DNA of 64,000 nucleotides from Streptosporangium lutulentum. GTDB taxonomy: Bacteria; Actinomycetota; Actinomycetes; Streptosporangiales; Streptosporangiaceae. Below, piece by piece: positions 17,785 through 26,077 of this stretch. The position numbers and the translations under genes are program-made. The stretch is from NCBI RefSeq assembly GCF_030811455.1, contig NZ_JAUSQU010000001.1, positions 1,922,001 through 1,986,000 on the forward strand. The letters are read 5' to 3'. Position 1 is the first letter of the stretch. Each line of letters starts with the position of its first letter. Below the pieces are notes generated by a model. The model had not been told where the DNA came from, did no database searches, and worked only from the letters and a program-made list of their open reading frames with translations.

Positions 17785-17830
17785 TTGACACCCGACAGGT
17801 GCCTCAGTAAATTCATGGCAATCGATTGCA
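17785..17830 (+). promoter_or_regulatory. Promoter and LacI-type operator E (dehydrogenase operon)
   Basis: TTGACA (17785-17790), 17-bp spacer, TAAATT (17808-17813), then operator GGCAATCGATTGCA at 17817-17830. The operator covers the predicted transcription start and its end overlaps the AAGGAG ribosome site of the next gene. This is the best promoter in the regulon. Confidence 0.88.
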
Positions 17831-17840
17831 AGGAGTCCGC

Positions 17841-18788
17841 ATGAGCCTTGAACCACTCCCGCCGCCGCGCGTCGGGTGGATCGGAGCGGGCCGGATGGGA
17901 GCGGCCATGGCACGGCGGCTCGCGCGGGCCGGCGTCGACGTGGCGGTGTGGAACCGGACGCGATCGAAGGCCGAGGAACTCGTGGCCGACGGCGCGTCGG
18001 TGGCCGAGTCGATCGGCGACCTCGCCGACCGCGACGTGGTCTTCACGATGGTGTCCTCCTCGGAGGACCTTGAGCAGGTGCTGGTCGGCGAAGGCGGCCT
18101 CCTCACCGCCGGCGGCCCCGTTCCCCCGATCGTCGTCGACTGCTCCACGGTGTCGGCGGAGACCTCCGCGGAGATGCGAGCGGCCGTCAACCGGCACGGG
18201 GCCGAGTTCCTCGCCTCCCCGGTGAGCGGCAACGGCAAGGTCGTGGCGTCGGGGAAGCTCAGCTTCGTCGTCTCCGGTCCCGAGGAGGTCTACGACAAGG
18301 TCGCGCCGCTGCTCGGCGCGATCGGCCGTTCGGCCTCCTACGTGGGGGAGGGGGAGACGGCCAGGCTGGTGAAGATCTGCCACAACCTGCTGCTCGGCGT
18401 CGTGGCCCAGTCGCTCGCCGAGGTCACGGTGCTCGCGGAGAAGGGCGGCGTCTCACGGGCGGCCTTCCTCGCCTTCCTCAACGACAGCGTCATGGGCTCC
18501 ACGTTCACCCGCTACAAGACACCGGCGTTCGTGAAGCTCGACTACACCCCCACCTTCACCCCCGTCCTGCTGCGCAAGGACTTCGACCTCGGGCTCAAGG
18601 CCGCCCGCGAGCTGGGCGTGGCGATGCCCGTGGCGGCCCTGACGCAGCAACTGGTGCAGGCCACCATCGGAGGCGGCCGGAGCGAGGAGGACTTCTCCGT
18701 CCTGCTCGACCAGATGGCCGCCGCCGCGGGCCTGGAGCTGAAACCCGAAGCCGCCGAGGTCGACGACGGCCTCGGCGCGGGCAAGTGA
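17841..18788 (+). CDS. 3-hydroxyisobutyrate dehydrogenase-like oxidoreductase
   Basis: A 315-residue beta-hydroxyacid dehydrogenase family member. The NAD(P)-binding motif is GWIGAGRMGAAMARRL (about residues 11-26), the substrate motif DCSTVSAETS lies near residue 105, and the catalytic Lys is in ARLVKICHNLLLG. AAGGAG lies 5 bp before the ATG. It heads the operon that continues with M24, E1 alpha, E1 beta and aldehyde dehydrogenase. Family members oxidise or reduce small hydroxyacids or semialdehydes such as 3-hydroxyisobutyrate, tartronate semialdehyde or succinic semialdehyde. The exact substrate is open. Confidence 0.9.
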   Translation: MSLEPLPPPRVGWIGAGRMGAAMARRLARAGVDVAVWNRTRSKAEELVADGASVAESIGDLADRDVVFTMVSSSEDLEQVLVGEGGLLTAGGPVPPIVVDCSTVSAETSAEMRAAVNRHGAEFLASPVSGNGKVVASGKLSFVVSGPEEVYDKVAPLLGAIGRSASYVGEGETARLVKICHNLLLGVVAQSLAEVTVLAEKGGVSRAAFLAFLNDSVMGSTFTRYKTPAFVKLDYTPTFTPVLLRKDFDLGLKAARELGVAMPVAALTQQLVQATIGGGRSEEDFSVLLDQMAAAAGLELKPEAAEVDDGLGAGK

Positions 18789-18823
18789 GCCGGGCACGTG
18801 AGCCGGGCGAGTGAGGAGACGCG

Positions 18824-20074
18824 ATGAGCAGCACCACAGGACCGCTCGTGCCGGCCCCCGGACGGATGGGCGTCGACTTCGAACAGCGGGTCGACTTCGG
18901 CCGGCTCCGTGACCACCGCCTGTCCCGTGCGCGCGCCGCGCTGGACGCCTCCGAGCTCGGCGCGCTGCTCGTGTTCGACATCAACAACATCCGCTACATC
19001 ACCTCGACGATGATCGGGGAGTGGGCGCGCGACAAGATGGCCCGATACGCGCTGCTGCCCCGTGAGGCCGAACCGGTCCTGTGGGACTTCGGCTCTGCGG
19101 CCAGACACCACCAGCTGTACGCGCCCTGGCTGCGGATGGAGAACTCACGTGCGGGGATGCTCGGCCTGCGCGGCTCCGTCGCACCGGAGGCGGGCCTGTT
19201 CGAGCGGGCCGCCCGCGAGATCAAGGGCGTGCTGGAGGACGCGGGCGTCGCCCATCTGCCCGTCGGCGTCGACGTCGTCGAACCGCCGATGCTCTTCGAG
19301 CTGCAACGCCTCGGCCTCGACGTGCGCGACGGCCAGCAGGTGATGCTCGACGCGCGCCAGATCAAGTCCGCCGACGAGATCGCGCTGCTGTCCACGGCGG
19401 CCGCGATGGTCGACGGCACCTACCAGACGATCGTCGACGCGCTCAAACCCGGCATCCGGGAGAACGAGGTCGTCGCGCTGGCGAACAAGCGCCTGTACGA
19501 CATGGGTTCCGACGACGTGGAGGCCGTCAACGCGGTCTCGGGCGAGCGTTGCAGCCCCCACCCGCACAACTTCACCGACCGCATCATCCGGCCGGGGGAC
19601 CAGGTCTACTTCGACATCATCCAGTCGTTCAACGGCTACCGGACCTGCTACTACCGGACCTTCGCCGTCGGCCGATCCACTCCCGCCCAGCGCGACGCCT
19701 ACAAGCGGGCGCGCGAGTGGATCGACATCGCGATCTCCACGGTGAAACCCGGTGTCGGAACCGACGAGATCGCGCGGCTGTGGCCGCGCGCCGAGGACTT
19801 CGGGTTCGAGGACGAGATGTCGGCCTTCGGCCTGCAGTTCGGCCACGGTCTCGGCCTCGCGCTGCACGAGCGGCCGATCATCAGCCGTCTGAACTCGCTG
19901 GAGAACCCGGTCGAGCTCCAGGCGGGCATGGTCTTCGCCCTGGAGACCTACTGCCCGGCCTCCGACGGTTACTCCGCGGCACGGATCGAGGAGGAAGTCG
20001 TCGTCACGGAGGACGGCCCGCGGGTCATCACTCTCTTCCCGGCAGAGGAGCTGTTCGTTGCCAACCCCTACTGA
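18824..20074 (+). CDS. M24-family protein (creatinase-like), one metal ligand missing
   Basis: A 416-residue pita-bread protein. The N-terminal domain contains LLVFDINNIRYITSTMIGEW, as in creatinase-like members. In the catalytic domain the first Asp is kept (VYFDIIQSFNG), the second Asp position reads CYYRTF where metallo-enzymes have an Asp before the TRTF-like stretch, the His is in FGHGLGLALHERP, and the Glu residues are in FALETYCP and ARIEEEVVV. With a ligand lost it may work without metal, like creatinase. The ATG at 18824 gives MSSTTGPL. It follows the dehydrogenase by 35 bp and overlaps the next gene by 17 bp. It probably cleaves a C-N or similar bond in the pathway. Confidence 0.88.
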   Translation: MSSTTGPLVPAPGRMGVDFEQRVDFGRLRDHRLSRARAALDASELGALLVFDINNIRYITSTMIGEWARDKMARYALLPREAEPVLWDFGSAARHHQLYAPWLRMENSRAGMLGLRGSVAPEAGLFERAAREIKGVLEDAGVAHLPVGVDVVEPPMLFELQRLGLDVRDGQQVMLDARQIKSADEIALLSTAAAMVDGTYQTIVDALKPGIRENEVVALANKRLYDMGSDDVEAVNAVSGERCSPHPHNFTDRIIRPGDQVYFDIIQSFNGYRTCYYRTFAVGRSTPAQRDAYKRAREWIDIAISTVKPGVGTDEIARLWPRAEDFGFEDEMSAFGLQFGHGLGLALHERPIISRLNSLENPVELQAGMVFALETYCPASDGYSAARIEEEVVVTEDGPRVITLFPAEELFVANPY

Positions 20075-21089
20075 TCTAGGACTGCCCGAGACGCCCGCCT
20101 TCCGGCACGAGGTCGACGCGGAGACCGAACTCGAGCTCTACCGGTCCATGGAACGGCTGCGCAGGTTCGAGAAGCGCGCCTACGACCTGTTCCTGCAAAG
20201 CCTGGTCAAAGGCACCAGCCACCTGTCGCTGGGACAGGAGGCGATCGCGGCGGCGTTCGGGGCGAGCATGCGCCCCGACGACTGGACGTTCGCGACCTAC
20301 CGCGGGCACGCGCACACCCTCGCCCGGGGGGTCGCGATGGAGCCCATCATGGCCGAGCTGCTCGGGCGATCCACCGGCCTGATGGCCGGCAAGGGCGGCT
20401 CGATGCACCTGACCAGCGTCGAACACGGCGTCATGGGCTCCTACGCCATCATCGGCGCGCACCTGACCATCGCCAACGGCGCCGCCTGGTCGGCGAAGCT
20501 GCGCGGCACCGACCAGGTCGCCGTCTGCTTCTTCGGCGACGGCACGACCAACATCGGGGCGTTCCACGAGGCCCTCAACCTCGCGGCGACCTGGAAGCTC
20601 CCGGTCGTCTTCGTCTGCGAGAACAACCAGTGGATGGAGTACACCCCGATCGGCAGCGTCACCGCCGTACCCCGCCCGGCCGCCGACCGCGCGGCGGCGT
20701 ACGGCCTGGAGCCGGTCGTCGTCGACGGCAACGACGCGACCGCGATGTACGCGGCCGCGCGCGACGCCCTCCGGCACGCGCGCTCGGGGCACGGGCCGGT
20801 GCTGATCGAGGCGCTGACCTACCGGCACGGCGGGCACTCACGGGCGGATCCCGCGAAGTACCGCCCCGCCGAAGAGGTCGAGCCGTGGCTCCTGCGGGAT
20901 CCGCTCGTGACCTACCGGGCGCACCTGCTGCGCAAGGGCGTGGAGGAGGGAGTGCTGAAAGGGATCGACGAAGACGTCCTGCGCGAGGTGGACGACGCCA
21001 CCGAGGCGGCGAGGAACGCGCCGGAGCCGGACCTGACCCTCATCGAGCGTGACGTATGGGCTGACGGGAGCTCGGCATGGCGCAACTGA
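20058..21089 (+). CDS. 2-oxoacid dehydrogenase E1 component, alpha subunit
   Basis: A 343-residue thiamine-diphosphate subunit. The TPP motif runs from FFGDGTTNIGAFHEA to VFVCENNQW with the expected spacing, and the loop region RHGGHSRAD matches the E1 alpha phosphorylation-loop position. It starts with TTG at 20058, preceded by AGAGGAG, inside the end of the M24 gene. With the next gene it forms an alpha2beta2 E1, as in pyruvate, branched-chain or acetoin dehydrogenase systems. No E2 or E3 gene is present in the operon, so it must borrow them or reduce another acceptor. Confidence 0.93.
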   Translation: MPTPTDLGLPETPAFRHEVDAETELELYRSMERLRRFEKRAYDLFLQSLVKGTSHLSLGQEAIAAAFGASMRPDDWTFATYRGHAHTLARGVAMEPIMAELLGRSTGLMAGKGGSMHLTSVEHGVMGSYAIIGAHLTIANGAAWSAKLRGTDQVAVCFFGDGTTNIGAFHEALNLAATWKLPVVFVCENNQWMEYTPIGSVTAVPRPAADRAAAYGLEPVVVDGNDATAMYAAARDALRHARSGHGPVLIEALTYRHGGHSRADPAKYRPAEEVEPWLLRDPLVTYRAHLLRKGVEEGVLKGIDEDVLREVDDATEAARNAPEPDLTLIERDVWADGSSAWRN

Positions 21090-21132
21090 CCCCTCTCCTC
21101 GACCGTGACACCCGCGCCGAAGGGAACCCGGC

Positions 21133-22107
21133 ATGACGCTGATGACCTACCGCGACGCCGTGGCACGGGGCATCGCACAAGAACTCGAACGCGACGACAG
21201 GGTGGTCTTCCTCGGCGAGGACGTCGGCGCGGCGGGCGGCGTGTTCAAGGCGACCGGAGGACTGCTCGAAAGATTCGGGCCGCTGCGCGTCGCCGACACG
21301 CCCATCTCCGAACAGGCCATCCTCGGCGCCGCGATGGGCGCGGCGATGACCGGGCTGCGCCCGATCGCCGAGATCATGTTCTCCGACTTCCTCGCCGTGT
21401 GCTGGGACCTGGTCGCGAACGAGATCGCCAAGACCCGCTACATGACCAATGGGCAGATCTCGCTCCCGCTGGTCATCCGGACCGGAAACGGCGGCGGGCT
21501 GCGGTTCGGCGCCCAGCATTCGCAGAGCCTCGAGAACTGGGCCATGGCCGTGCCCGGCCTGAAGGTGGTGGCCCCGTCCACGCCCGAGGACGTCGTCGGC
21601 CTGCTCGCGGCCGCGGTGCGTGACCCCGACCCCGTGATGTTCTTCGAGCACAAGGGGCTGTACCCCACGAAGGGGGAGGTCCCCGACGGGGAGATCGTCG
21701 ACACCCTGGGCACCGCGAAGGTGCGGCGGCGGGGAACCGACTGCACGATCCTCGCGCTGGCCGCGATGGTGCCCCGGGCGCTGAAGGCCGCCGACGCGCT
21801 CGCCGCGGCGGGCGTCAACGCGACGGTCGTGGACGTCCGCTCCCTGGTCCCGCTCGACACCGCGACGATCCTCGACGCCGTCGCCCGGACCGGGCAGCTG
21901 TTCACCGTGGAGGAGAACCCCCGGCTGTGCGGCTGGGGCGCCGAGATCGTCTCGGTCGTCGTCGAGGAGATCTGGGACGACCTCGACGGACCTCCGATCC
22001 GGATCACCACCCCGCACGTCCCGCTCCCGTCCTCGGACACGCTTGAGGACGCCACGATCCCCTCGGTCACGCGCATCGTGGACACCGTACGGAAGGTGAT
22101 GGAGTGA
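21133..22107 (+). CDS. 2-oxoacid dehydrogenase E1 component, beta subunit
   Basis: A 324-residue transketolase-like subunit partnered with the E1 alpha upstream. Characteristic stretches are VVFLGEDVGAAGGVFKAT near residue 24, DTPISEQAILGAAMGAA near 56, and VVDVRSLVPLDTATILDAV in the C-terminal domain. It lies 43 bp after E1 alpha and its stop shares a base with the start of the aldehyde dehydrogenase gene (TGATG). Substrates of the family include pyruvate, acetoin and branched 2-oxoacids. Here a pathway-specific 2-oxoacid or alpha-hydroxyketone is likely. Confidence 0.93.
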   Translation: MTLMTYRDAVARGIAQELERDDRVVFLGEDVGAAGGVFKATGGLLERFGPLRVADTPISEQAILGAAMGAAMTGLRPIAEIMFSDFLAVCWDLVANEIAKTRYMTNGQISLPLVIRTGNGGGLRFGAQHSQSLENWAMAVPGLKVVAPSTPEDVVGLLAAAVRDPDPVMFFEHKGLYPTKGEVPDGEIVDTLGTAKVRRRGTDCTILALAAMVPRALKAADALAAAGVNATVVDVRSLVPLDTATILDAVARTGQLFTVEENPRLCGWGAEIVSVVVEEIWDDLDGPPIRITTPHVPLPSSDTLEDATIPSVTRIVDTVRKVME

Positions 22108-23558
22108 TGAGCGCCGAGGCGCTCGCCCTCGCCCCCACGGACCTGCTGGTCGGCGGCCGGTGGCGGCCGGCGAGCGCCGGTTCGGTGATGGACGTGCACG
22201 ACCCGGCCACCACCGAGGTCCTCGCCCAGGTCGCCGACGGCGGGGTGGAGGACGCGACGGCCGCCGTTGCCGCCGCCGCGGACGCCGGTCCCGCCTGGGC
22301 CGCCACCCCGCCCCGCCTGCGGGCGGAGGTGCTCAGGCGGGCGTTCACGCTGATGACCGAACGCGCGGAGCCGCTCGCCGCGTTGGTCGTGCTGGAGAAC
22401 GGCAAGGCGCTGCCGGACGCGCGGGGAGAGATCGCCTACGCCGCGGAGTTCTTCCGGTGGTACGCGGAGGAGGCCGTGCGCGCGACGGGCTCCCTCTCCA
22501 CGGCCCCGGCGGGGGCCAACCGCATCCTCGTGCTGCACCAGCCGGTGGGCGTGTGCGTCCTCGTCACCCCGTGGAACTTCCCCGCCGCGATGGCGACCCG
22601 CAAGATCGCACCGGCTCTCGCCGCCGGGTGCTCCATGGTGCTCAAGCCCGCCGGCGACACGCCCCTGACCGCGCTCGCGATCGGCGCGATCCTCGCGGAG
22701 GCCGGGGTGCCCGACGGCGTCGTCAACATCGTGCCGTCACGGCGCTCCGGGGCGGTGGTGTCGGCGATGCTGCACGACCCCAGGGTGCGCAAGCTCTCCT
22801 TCACCGGAAGCACCGAGGTGGGCCGGGTCCTGCTGCGCGAGGCGGCGGACCGCGTGGTGAACACGTCCATGGAGCTGGGCGGCAACGCGCCGTTCCTCGT
22901 GCTCGACGACGCGGACGTGGAGGCGGCCGTCGCCGGCGCGATGCTCGCCAAGATGCGCAACGGCGGCGAGGCGTGCACCGCGGCCAACCGCTTCTACGTC
23001 CACCGCCGGGTCGCCGGGGAGTTCTCGAAGGGGCTCGCCGCCGCGATGGACGCCCTCGTCGTCGGGCCGGGGCTCGAACCCGGAACGCAGGTCGGACCGC
23101 TGGTCAACCAGGCCGCCGTCGACAAGGTGAGCGCACTGGTCGAGGGCGCGGTCGACGACGGCGCCCGGCTGCTGGCCGGAGGCGGTCCGGTGGACCGGCG
23201 AGGGTGGTTCTACCGGCCCACCGTCCTCGGCGACGTCGACCCCTCCTCGGCGATCCTCCGGGAGGAGATCTTCGGGCCGGTCGCCCCGATCGTGGTCTTC
23301 GACGACCTCGACGAGGCCGTCCGGCTCGCCAATGACACCGAGTACGGCCTGGTGTCGTACGTCTACACCGGCGACCTGGCGCGCGGGCTGCGGGTGGGCG
23401 AGGCGCTCGAGGCGGGAATGATCGGCTTGAACCGGGGCGTGGTGAGCGACCCCGCGGCGCCGTTCGGCGGGGTGAAGCAGAGCGGCATCGGCCGCGAGGG
23501 CGGCCACGACGGCCTGCTCGACTACCTGGAGTCCAAGTACGTGGCGGTGCGGTGGTGA
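22107..23558 (+). CDS. NAD(P)-dependent aldehyde dehydrogenase, succinate-semialdehyde type
   Basis: A 483-residue aldehyde dehydrogenase of normal length. Conserved parts are TPWNFPAAMATRKIAPAL, the cofactor loop FTGSTEVG, catalytic Glu in MELGGNAPF, catalytic Cys in GGEACTAANRF and the C-terminal EEIFGPVAPI and PFGGVKQSGIGREGG. These resemble GabD/SSADH enzymes. It is the last gene of the operon started at operator E. Succinic semialdehyde or a related C4 semialdehyde is a sensible end product of the pathway. The operon ends only 51 bp before an IS insertion. Confidence 0.92.
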   Translation: MSAEALALAPTDLLVGGRWRPASAGSVMDVHDPATTEVLAQVADGGVEDATAAVAAAADAGPAWAATPPRLRAEVLRRAFTLMTERAEPLAALVVLENGKALPDARGEIAYAAEFFRWYAEEAVRATGSLSTAPAGANRILVLHQPVGVCVLVTPWNFPAAMATRKIAPALAAGCSMVLKPAGDTPLTALAIGAILAEAGVPDGVVNIVPSRRSGAVVSAMLHDPRVRKLSFTGSTEVGRVLLREAADRVVNTSMELGGNAPFLVLDDADVEAAVAGAMLAKMRNGGEACTAANRFYVHRRVAGEFSKGLAAAMDALVVGPGLEPGTQVGPLVNQAAVDKVSALVEGAVDDGARLLAGGGPVDRRGWFYRPTVLGDVDPSSAILREEIFGPVAPIVVFDDLDEAVRLANDTEYGLVSYVYTGDLARGLRVGEALEAGMIGLNRGVVSDPAAPFGGVKQSGIGREGGHDGLLDYLESKYVAVRW

Positions 23559-23609
23559 ACCGCCACCATGGGCCGCCGACGCGGCGCCGCCGGGCGCGGG
23601 GCGGCGGCG

Positions 23610-24526
23610 CTAGGGCCTGTTCGAAGTTCGGATCTTTAGGTGGGGCGGAGGTTTCGGATCCATGGGATCGCGCCTCGCAGGTGGAGCCCGGCCAGGTGGC
23701 TTTCCGGGGTCTCGTCGAAGCGGAAGGCCGGCCCACGCCATTCCTCGATCCGGGTGATGCAGCACTCGGCCGTGTTGCGCTCCGCGTACAACGCCTCGTC
23801 GTGGCGGACCGGACGGCCACCGCGTGAGCCCCGCTTTGTGCGATGGGCCGCCCGGTCGCTCTTTTCCGGGATGACCGCCTTGATGCCACGGTCGCGCAGG
23901 TGGGCGCGGTCGGTGAGACAGGAGCAGGCCTTGTCGGCGGCGACCGCGCCGGGACGGGTGCGGGGACGGCCGATGGGGACGCGCACCGTGATACGGGCCG
24001 GCACCGCGGTGAAGCCGGGGGCTGTCGGCTGACTCCTGTGCCTGGGCCTTGTGTCCCTTTCGCGGAGCCCCTTTTCCTCCTCGGCTGTCTTTTCCACCTC
24101 CTGCAGCGGTTGCGGATCGAGTGCCGTCCCGGCGGCGTGATGGTGCGCACGAGCCGTCGTGGAATCCACGCTGACCAGGTCGAGTCTGCCCGCCCACGGG
24201 CGGCGGCCTCGCCGATCACTGCGTGCATCAGGTTCTGGAAGACACCCGCGGTCGCCCAGGAGCGGAAGCGGTCATAGACAGTGGACCACGAGCCGTATTC
24301 GTCGGACAAATCCCGCCACGGGCTGCCGGTACGAAACCTGCACATCACGGCGTTGAACTGCCGCCGCAGGTCCGGAATCGGGCCCGGCTCGCCCAGCGGT
24401 AGATGAGGTTCGATCAGGGCTCACTTGTCATCGGTGAGGTCACCACGCGCCATGCCTTGTGCTCTACCAAGGCCGGACGGCGCCGCGCAGGCGAATATCA
24501 TGATCTGAATCCCGAACAGGCCCTAG
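23610..24526 (-). mobile_element. IS5-family (IS427-group-like) insertion sequence, degenerate
   Basis: A 909-bp element (23614-24522) flanked on both sides by CTAG, which fits the YTAR-type target duplication of the IS427 group. Its terminal repeats begin GGCCTGTTCG on the left and end CGAACAGGCC on the right, and stay similar for about 25 bp with five mismatches. It carries one damaged transposase gene on the minus strand. It sits just behind the aldehyde dehydrogenase operon. Confidence 0.85.
23636..24453 (-). pseudogene. IS5-family transposase, inactivated
   Basis: The minus strand starts MARGDLTDDK at 24453, then has a stop codon (TGA, 24423-24421) where relatives have Trp, and continues in frame with ALIEPHLPLGEPGPIPDLRR and CRFRTGSPWRDLSDEYGSWS. 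Near 24185 the frame shifts into LDLVSVDSTTARAHHHAAG, which contains the first catalytic Asp. After LRERDT the central block, including the second DDE Asp region, has been lost, and the text resumes at RVPIGRPRTRPGAVAADKA. The C-terminal AGLHLRGAIPWIRNLRPT is intact. Three independent lesions make it dead. Confidence 0.9.
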
Positions 24527-24809
24527 CTGAGCAGACCGATCAGTGGATCGAGGCCCGCCGCTACATGGGCCTGGACATGCAGGCTAAGGCCCGGCTACGG
24601 GTGACCTGCGGCGACACGCCGCCACGGAATCCCGTCCCGCAGACACTTACCGCTTAACCTGCAAAAGGATCATGCGGAGATCGGCTCATACACCACTCCG
24701 CTGGACGTGACCGTTCGCTCAGAACGTCTGCCCGCGGATGGGCGCAGCAGCGAACCACCAACCCCGGCGAGCACGGGCTCGACCGGGATGCGACACCAAG
24801 GAAAAGATC
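24527..24809 (+). other. Gap with a coding-like fragment of unknown origin
   Basis: Right after the IS, one forward frame reads AEQTDQWIEARRYMGLDM and ends in a stop at 24655-24657. It looks like the C-terminal tail of a protein, but no start or upstream part is found, since the left flank of the IS is the region behind the aldehyde dehydrogenase. It may be a mobile-element remnant. The rest of the gap shows nothing except AAGGAAAAGATC just before the next ATG. Confidence 0.35.
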
Positions 24810-25949
24810 ATGAAGCGCAGCGACTTAGGTCTAGATAGGCCATACCGGCAAGCTCCATCTGATCAGCGAGCGGCAGTTTCCAACGAAAAAAACGTCATAA
24901 GAAGAATCCGCAGAATCGGAGCCGCATCCACGACCGAAGTGCAAAACGTCGCCCGCCGTACTAGGTCTTTTTCCGCAGCTGGCCGGATATTTCCGGCCAT
25001 CGCTGCGTTGATGCTCGGTACAGCGGGCAGCTTGGTTACGGCCTCCCCCGCGCAGGCCGCGCCGGGCGGAGATGCGATCATCGAGGAGACAACATTCGCG
25101 TTGGGGGGTGGTGCTCAGCGTGGTCAGGTCGTCACATGCCCGCCGGGTACTCGGGTAACCGGGGGAGGCGTCGGCACAACCGCTACGAACGTCCATTCGA
25201 CAGTGCTGGTCAGCGGTCCGCTCGATGAAACGGGCACCACCGCCGCCACCGACGACGGCGACATCGCCACATCGTGGTACGCGGCTGTCTATAATCGCGG
25301 CCTACGCGAAGATCCGCCGACCATCTACAAGGTGTTCGCCCTCTGCTTGGCCAACTCCGACGCGGTCATCGAGGCCACCACGGTCACACCATCGATGACC
25401 TCTTATGGCGGCCATGGCGTTGCGACGTGCCCAGCGGGCCGTCGCCTCGTCGGCGGCGGACTCGGCACGACCTTTCCGTACGTCGATCACAGCTATCTAG
25501 CGGGCTCATCGTGGCAGATGCAGCACAGCGGCCCCCTCGACGAAACGGGCACCACCGCCGCCACCGACGACGGCGACATCGCCCGGTATTGGTATGCGTC
25601 GTGGCGGACGACGGAAGGCGGACCCCCCCGGACTGTCAAGGTGTTCGCACTCTGCTCCGCAACCTCAGACGCGGTCATCGAGGCCACCGCGTTCAATGTG
25701 CCAGCCAGTGGCAGGCGCGGCGCCGTTGCCGAGTGCCCTTCCGGGCGGCGCGTCACGGGCGGCGGAGTCGGCACACCCACTACTCCTGTCAATGACTACA
25801 TACTGATCAGCGGCCCGCTCGACGCCAGCGGCACCACTGCCGGCACGAGCGATGGCGATGTCGCCCGGTACTGGTATGCGCACGCCTACAATTTCGACTC
25901 ATGGAGTAGTGATCGAGTCTATAAGGTCTTCGCTTTGTGCAGCAGCTGA
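24810..25949 (+). CDS. Secreted protein with three tandem 90-100 residue repeats, function unknown
   Basis: A 379-residue protein. Residues 57-84 form a signal peptide (IFPAIAALMLGTAGSLV, cleavage after ASPAQA), preceded by an unusually long basic N-terminus. A GTG at 24939 would give a normal signal peptide. The mature part has three repeats at about 88-179, 184-282 and 287-377. Each starts D-A-(I/V)-I-E-x-T, has CPxGxRxxGGGxGT in the middle and SGPLDxxGTTA, DGD and WYA later, and ends VFALC. Each carries two Cys, likely one disulphide per repeat. Codon use is less GC-biased than the neighbours. It lies between IS remnants and is probably transferred cargo. I do not recognise a function. Confidence 0.8.
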   Translation: MKRSDLGLDRPYRQAPSDQRAAVSNEKNVIRRIRRIGAASTTEVQNVARRTRSFSAAGRIFPAIAALMLGTAGSLVTASPAQAAPGGDAIIEETTFALGGGAQRGQVVTCPPGTRVTGGGVGTTATNVHSTVLVSGPLDETGTTAATDDGDIATSWYAAVYNRGLREDPPTIYKVFALCLANSDAVIEATTVTPSMTSYGGHGVATCPAGRRLVGGGLGTTFPYVDHSYLAGSSWQMQHSGPLDETGTTAATDDGDIARYWYASWRTTEGGPPRTVKVFALCSATSDAVIEATAFNVPASGRRGAVAECPSGRRVTGGGVGTPTTPVNDYILISGPLDASGTTAGTSDGDVARYWYAHAYNFDSWSSDRVYKVFALCSS

Positions 25950-26077
25950 GCCCTCTCGTACGCGGCTGGTGAGCTTGCCCTCAGGTCGGGTCTCCTGGCA
26001 GCCGGGTGGCATCCCCTCTCCTCGCCCATCTCCACCTCGACCGAGTCATCGCCCTCACCGACATCGCGGACTGAGCG

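Noticed and set aside
24403-24657. An 84-residue forward frame across the IS right end
   Set aside because: It is formed by joining IS terminal DNA to flanking sequence; only its tail after 24526 looks coding-like.
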